Assembly (NCBI RefSeq): GCF_016086655.4
Contig: NC_052144.2
Location: 33,015,896 to 33,079,895, forward strand
Source: Lepeophtheirus salmonis
Lineage: Eukaryota > Arthropoda > Copepoda > Siphonostomatoida > Caligidae
Direction of reading: 5' to 3'
Length of the DNA: 64,000 bases
Below, in pieces: positions 60,739-64,000 of this stretch. The position numbers and the translations under genes were made by a program. The notes beneath the pieces were generated by a model. It was not told the DNA's origin. It saw only the letters and a list, made by a program, of their open reading frames with translations, and ran no database searches. The stretch's first letter is position 1. Every line of letters begins with the position of its first letter.

Positions 60739-63700
60739 TTCTGTCCTGGTGGCTGCTCGTGTAATGACTCGATTCATGTAGTGCACTGCTCAGATGCTGG
60801 ACTTGACATTATTCCCGGAACACTGAGTCCATATGTGAAGAAACTTTATTTGCAGCATAATCGTATCAAAAAAGTTGATGCGGCTTTTCAATTCTATGTT
60901 CAACTCATTGTGTCGGATTTTTCCCACAATGAATTGGACTCCTTGGCTGATAGGTAAGAATGAAATTTAGAGGTTTGATTTTTGTGCTGAATAATATAAA
61001 TAATTTGGATGTTTCAGATGTTTTGCTTCCTCGCCTCAGTTGAAAGAGCTCAAATTGGACAATAACCGTCTTGAACATTTAAATAATTTAACATTTTCGG
61101 GCTTGAAGTCCTTAGAAACTCTCTCCATAAGAAAAAACTTAATCCAGAATCTAACAGTTTCCATATTTGAGAGTTTATCTCAGGTAAGCTAAAAAAATGT
61201 ATTACTATATTTGTATGAAGATTATTTGAATACATTTGTAAATAGTAACAAAATAACGTACATTAAAAATAAAAAAAAAAGACATAAGTTTTGCAATACA
61301 ACTTTATTATATACATAAATATTTTTTTTGTATGTCTGTTAGTAGGCTGCAAAATAAGATAAAAAATAATTTATTCAAGAATATTTTTACAATAACTAAA
61401 ACAAAAGTTAATTGAATTGCAAAAAGAATGTAAAACTAAGTTTTTACAAACTTGAGTGTATCAAGAAACATGTCACTTGATTTCTTCAAAGAAGCTTTAT
61501 TTGGTATATCTATGCCATAAACTACATCTATTCAAACAAATCGTGGATTATATTAAGTTTGATTTTTTAACATGTAATTTTTTGTCTCCGCGTATCTCCC
61601 ATCTCTTTTATAGAATATTTCCTGATGTAAGTGCATTTTTTTAGGGAAATAACATTAATAAAAATATCAAGATACGAGTACCTGTAGTTCATTCGAAGTA
61701 ACAGCAATTTTTTCAACATTGTTATAAAATAAAATATTTATTTATCTATGATGGTTAAATTTTTTAGATTTGAAGAGGAATTAATGATATACATAAATAT
61801 AGAGTAGGTGGCCGCCAACACAAAAAAGAGTTTGAATATATATGTATGTACTATATTTCTATTTTTCTATTTATTGAAAATAATTATCATGATTAATCTT
61901 TCGGAAACACAACCAATTGGATTTAGAGATTCTAAATATTTTCAATCTTATAAAAATTGTATGAAAAATTGAATTTCAAAGCCCAAACTGTAGTAAACAA
62001 AATGTCATAATTCAAATATTAGTTCAAACATTTATACGTCATAAATTTGAACATAGAATCTCTAATTGATTTAAATATTAACTACTTGTTATTGAACTGT
62101 TGATATTATACACCCAAACAATTAAATAAATGCTTTTTATTCCTTTAAATCTATATTTTATTGCCCTATTTGCTCCTGAAACATTGAATCAGATTATATT
62201 TAAATCTTTATTTATATTAATAATACCTTATATGTACATTTAAATATTTTTAATGGAAGCCAATCTCTTCAAAAATAAAGGAAACTAATTTTATTCTCAA
62301 AATTATCATAAAATAATAAATTTTTATTTGATTATTTACTTTAAGAATAACAAGTTATGTCATTGTTTAAACACAAAACTTATAGTATTAATATTATTTT
62401 AATATTAGGGTTGATTTTTCTTGAATAACATTGACATATTCATATAGGTTTTTTGGCATTTGAATTTATATTTACGAACCCGAATTGCATGGAACAAGTA
62501 AAAAATTATACAGAATTTGAATTACTTAATTATTTTAATCGTTCAAATGTTTCTCTTGTAATAAAATAAATTTATTTTATGGTTTTCCTTTTTACCCAGT
62601 GGACTAACTTCTTTATAAAAGAATTTTCTCTAACAGAGGGCCTAATATTTATATTGATGAAGTTAAAAAATTAAAACTAATTAGAATTTAAAATTTTGAT
62701 AAGCAATAAATGATATGTAAACCCCCTTCTATTACAGCTAAACACATTGGACCTAGGTGAAAATCCAATACATTTTATTGATGGAAGTGCCTTCGAATCC
62801 CTCACTCAATTAAGAGATCTTCGACTAGATCATAATGCTCTCACTATTATCCCTCCTTTCCCTATGGCCCTATCAAAAAACCTCATTAAAATGAAGCTTA
62901 GTTATAACAAAGATCTTCGATCTAGTGGAACAGCTTCCTTTCAACATCTAACTAACCTCCTTGAATTGGATTTAAAAGGTTCAGGATTAGAAAATATTCC
63001 ATTTAGTGCATTTCATGGACTTTCGTCCCTAAAAACTCTGGATATTTCCTCAAACAAAATCAAAGTTATACCTCGATTTTCTCATTCACTTGCAAACCTT
63101 CGTGAACTGTTCATAGGAGGTTCTAATCTATATAGTGACATTCCCAGCTTTGGATTTCAAGGCTTGAATGGCCTTCGTCTTCTTGATATTACTCAATCTG
63201 AAAATCTTAGAGTTATAAGGACGAGAGCTATTTATGGCAATCCGTCTCTTAAGACCCTAGATTTGAGTGAAGCACAAATTCCAGAGATGCGTTTTGAAGA
63301 TGAAGCATTCTTTATTAATCGGTAAGTTCATTTATATGGTAAAATTTAATCGATTATAAGCCTTCATTTTACTTTTTATTTCTAGTAACTCCAGTATAGA
63401 AAAGCTTCAACTCATTTTCCGATCTATGGGTCTTCGATCCATCAATGAAGGCTCTGTTGCTAATTGGACAACCAAAGTTGAATCTATTGATCTGAAAGAC
63501 AATCCTTTAAAATGTGACTGTCGTCTGAATTGGCTTGTTAATTTTATTTCAAAAACATATACTACTTCTCACGCCATCTGTTCAAATGGAAAGCCCTTGA
63601 ATTTGAAAAGCAATCTTACATGTCTGGTTGTGCCTGACTTTCAAGAGGACGAAGAATTTGTTCAAAAAAAGAATAAAAAAGATTCTGACGATGTTGAGAC

Positions 63701-64000
63701 GGACTTTAAAACCTCGGAGTCGCATGCTTCGTTACCCTCAATGGATAGCAATCCAAACAACGTTGTGGGTGAAGCTTTTGACTATCGGCGGAGACATGAG
63801 AAACAAATAGTTATAATATCCCTCATCATTCTATCAGTTGTCATGCTTGGATTCATTATTCTCGTGTTTGTTCACTTCCGGAGCCGGATCATTGTCATTT
63901 GTTGGCGAAGGGGAGGTCGAGGAAATAGATCTTCTGCCTTTCATACTCGATCTTCTAGTGGAGAACTTTGCTCCTCTGAGAGTCCAAGTTCTTTTAGTAA
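60679..64000 (+). CDS. Leucine-rich-repeat single-pass membrane protein (3' end beyond window)
   Basis: Exons are 60,679-60,953, 61,018-61,183, 62,738-63,321 and 63,386 to beyond 64,000. All three introns start GTAAG and end AG, and the reading frame is kept across each (phases 2, 0, 2). About 546 residues are visible. Residues 1-20 form a signal peptide. Cys 22, 26, 28 and 37 make the N-terminal cysteine cap. About 13 leucine-rich repeats of mostly 24 residues span about 52-372 (for example LKELKLDNNRLEHLNNLTFS). Cys 385, 387, 407 and 421 make the C-terminal cap. An acidic/basic stalk follows, then a transmembrane helix at about 483-505 (IVIISLIILSVVMLGFIILV), a basic stop-transfer (RSR, WRRGGRG) and a Ser-rich cytoplasmic tail cut by the window edge. 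Four N-glycosylation sequons (NLT, NLT, NWT, NLT) are seen. The architecture fits cell-surface adhesion or recognition receptors such as the Capricious/Tartan type. No Ig or TIR domain is seen so far, and no ortholog can be named. Confidence 0.93.
61184..62737 (+). other. Intron 2 of the LRR gene, with a possible repeat end
   Basis: This 1,554-bp intron runs from GTAAGC to TTACAG, whereas introns 1 (60,954-61,017) and 3 (63,322-63,385) are both 64 bp. It is AT-rich without an exon candidate. At about 61,807-61,830 GGTGGCCGCCAACACAAAAA resembles the terminus of the GTCAACA-type repeat family, so a degraded insertion may account for part of its length. Confidence 0.7.

Overview
This window looks like animal nuclear DNA from an AT-rich, transposon-rich arthropod. 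By eye it is roughly 70% A+T. It has one clear spliced gene with canonical GT..AG introns, two of them only 64 bp long, and many decayed Tc1/mariner-superfamily transposases. The DD37D-type transposase families resemble, from memory, those common in caligid copepods, so the salmon louse Lepeophtheirus or a relative is my best guess. That species call is inference. Nothing bacterial is present: no operons, ribosome binding sites or CRISPR.

Layout. 1-3,100 is non-coding with one dispersed-repeat copy. 3,112-4,809 (minus) is a badly broken but recognisable copy of a multi-copy invertebrate protein family that I cannot name; it has two conserved Asp motifs and a His-His motif. 8,429-9,331, 13,649-14,861, 17,320-18,410, 28,752-29,374, 34,735-35,060, 42,054-43,093 and 58,442-59,138 hold Tc1/mariner copies, all disrupted. 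The 13.6 kb copy has near-perfect terminal inverted repeats and TA target duplications and is probably the youngest. 20,179-20,493 is a fold-back mariner-type MITE with 90-bp arms. 55,387-55,665 is a Tc1 (DD34E-like) remnant and 57,956-58,076 a mariner (DD34D-like) remnant. Between 35 and 62 kb lie several copies of an apparently non-autonomous repeat family whose ends carry a GTCAACA core. A second dispersed repeat occurs near 1.9, 36.6 and 56 kb.

The only convincing host gene starts at 60,679 (plus) and runs off the right edge. It encodes a leucine-rich-repeat, single-pass type I membrane protein: signal peptide, cysteine-flanked LRRNT, about 13 LRRs, LRRCT, transmembrane helix and Ser-rich cytoplasmic tail. 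Four exons are visible. The 60 kb before it is a gene-poor desert, and I found no rRNA gene or intact tRNA gene there. A few exon-sized open frames are listed at low confidence.
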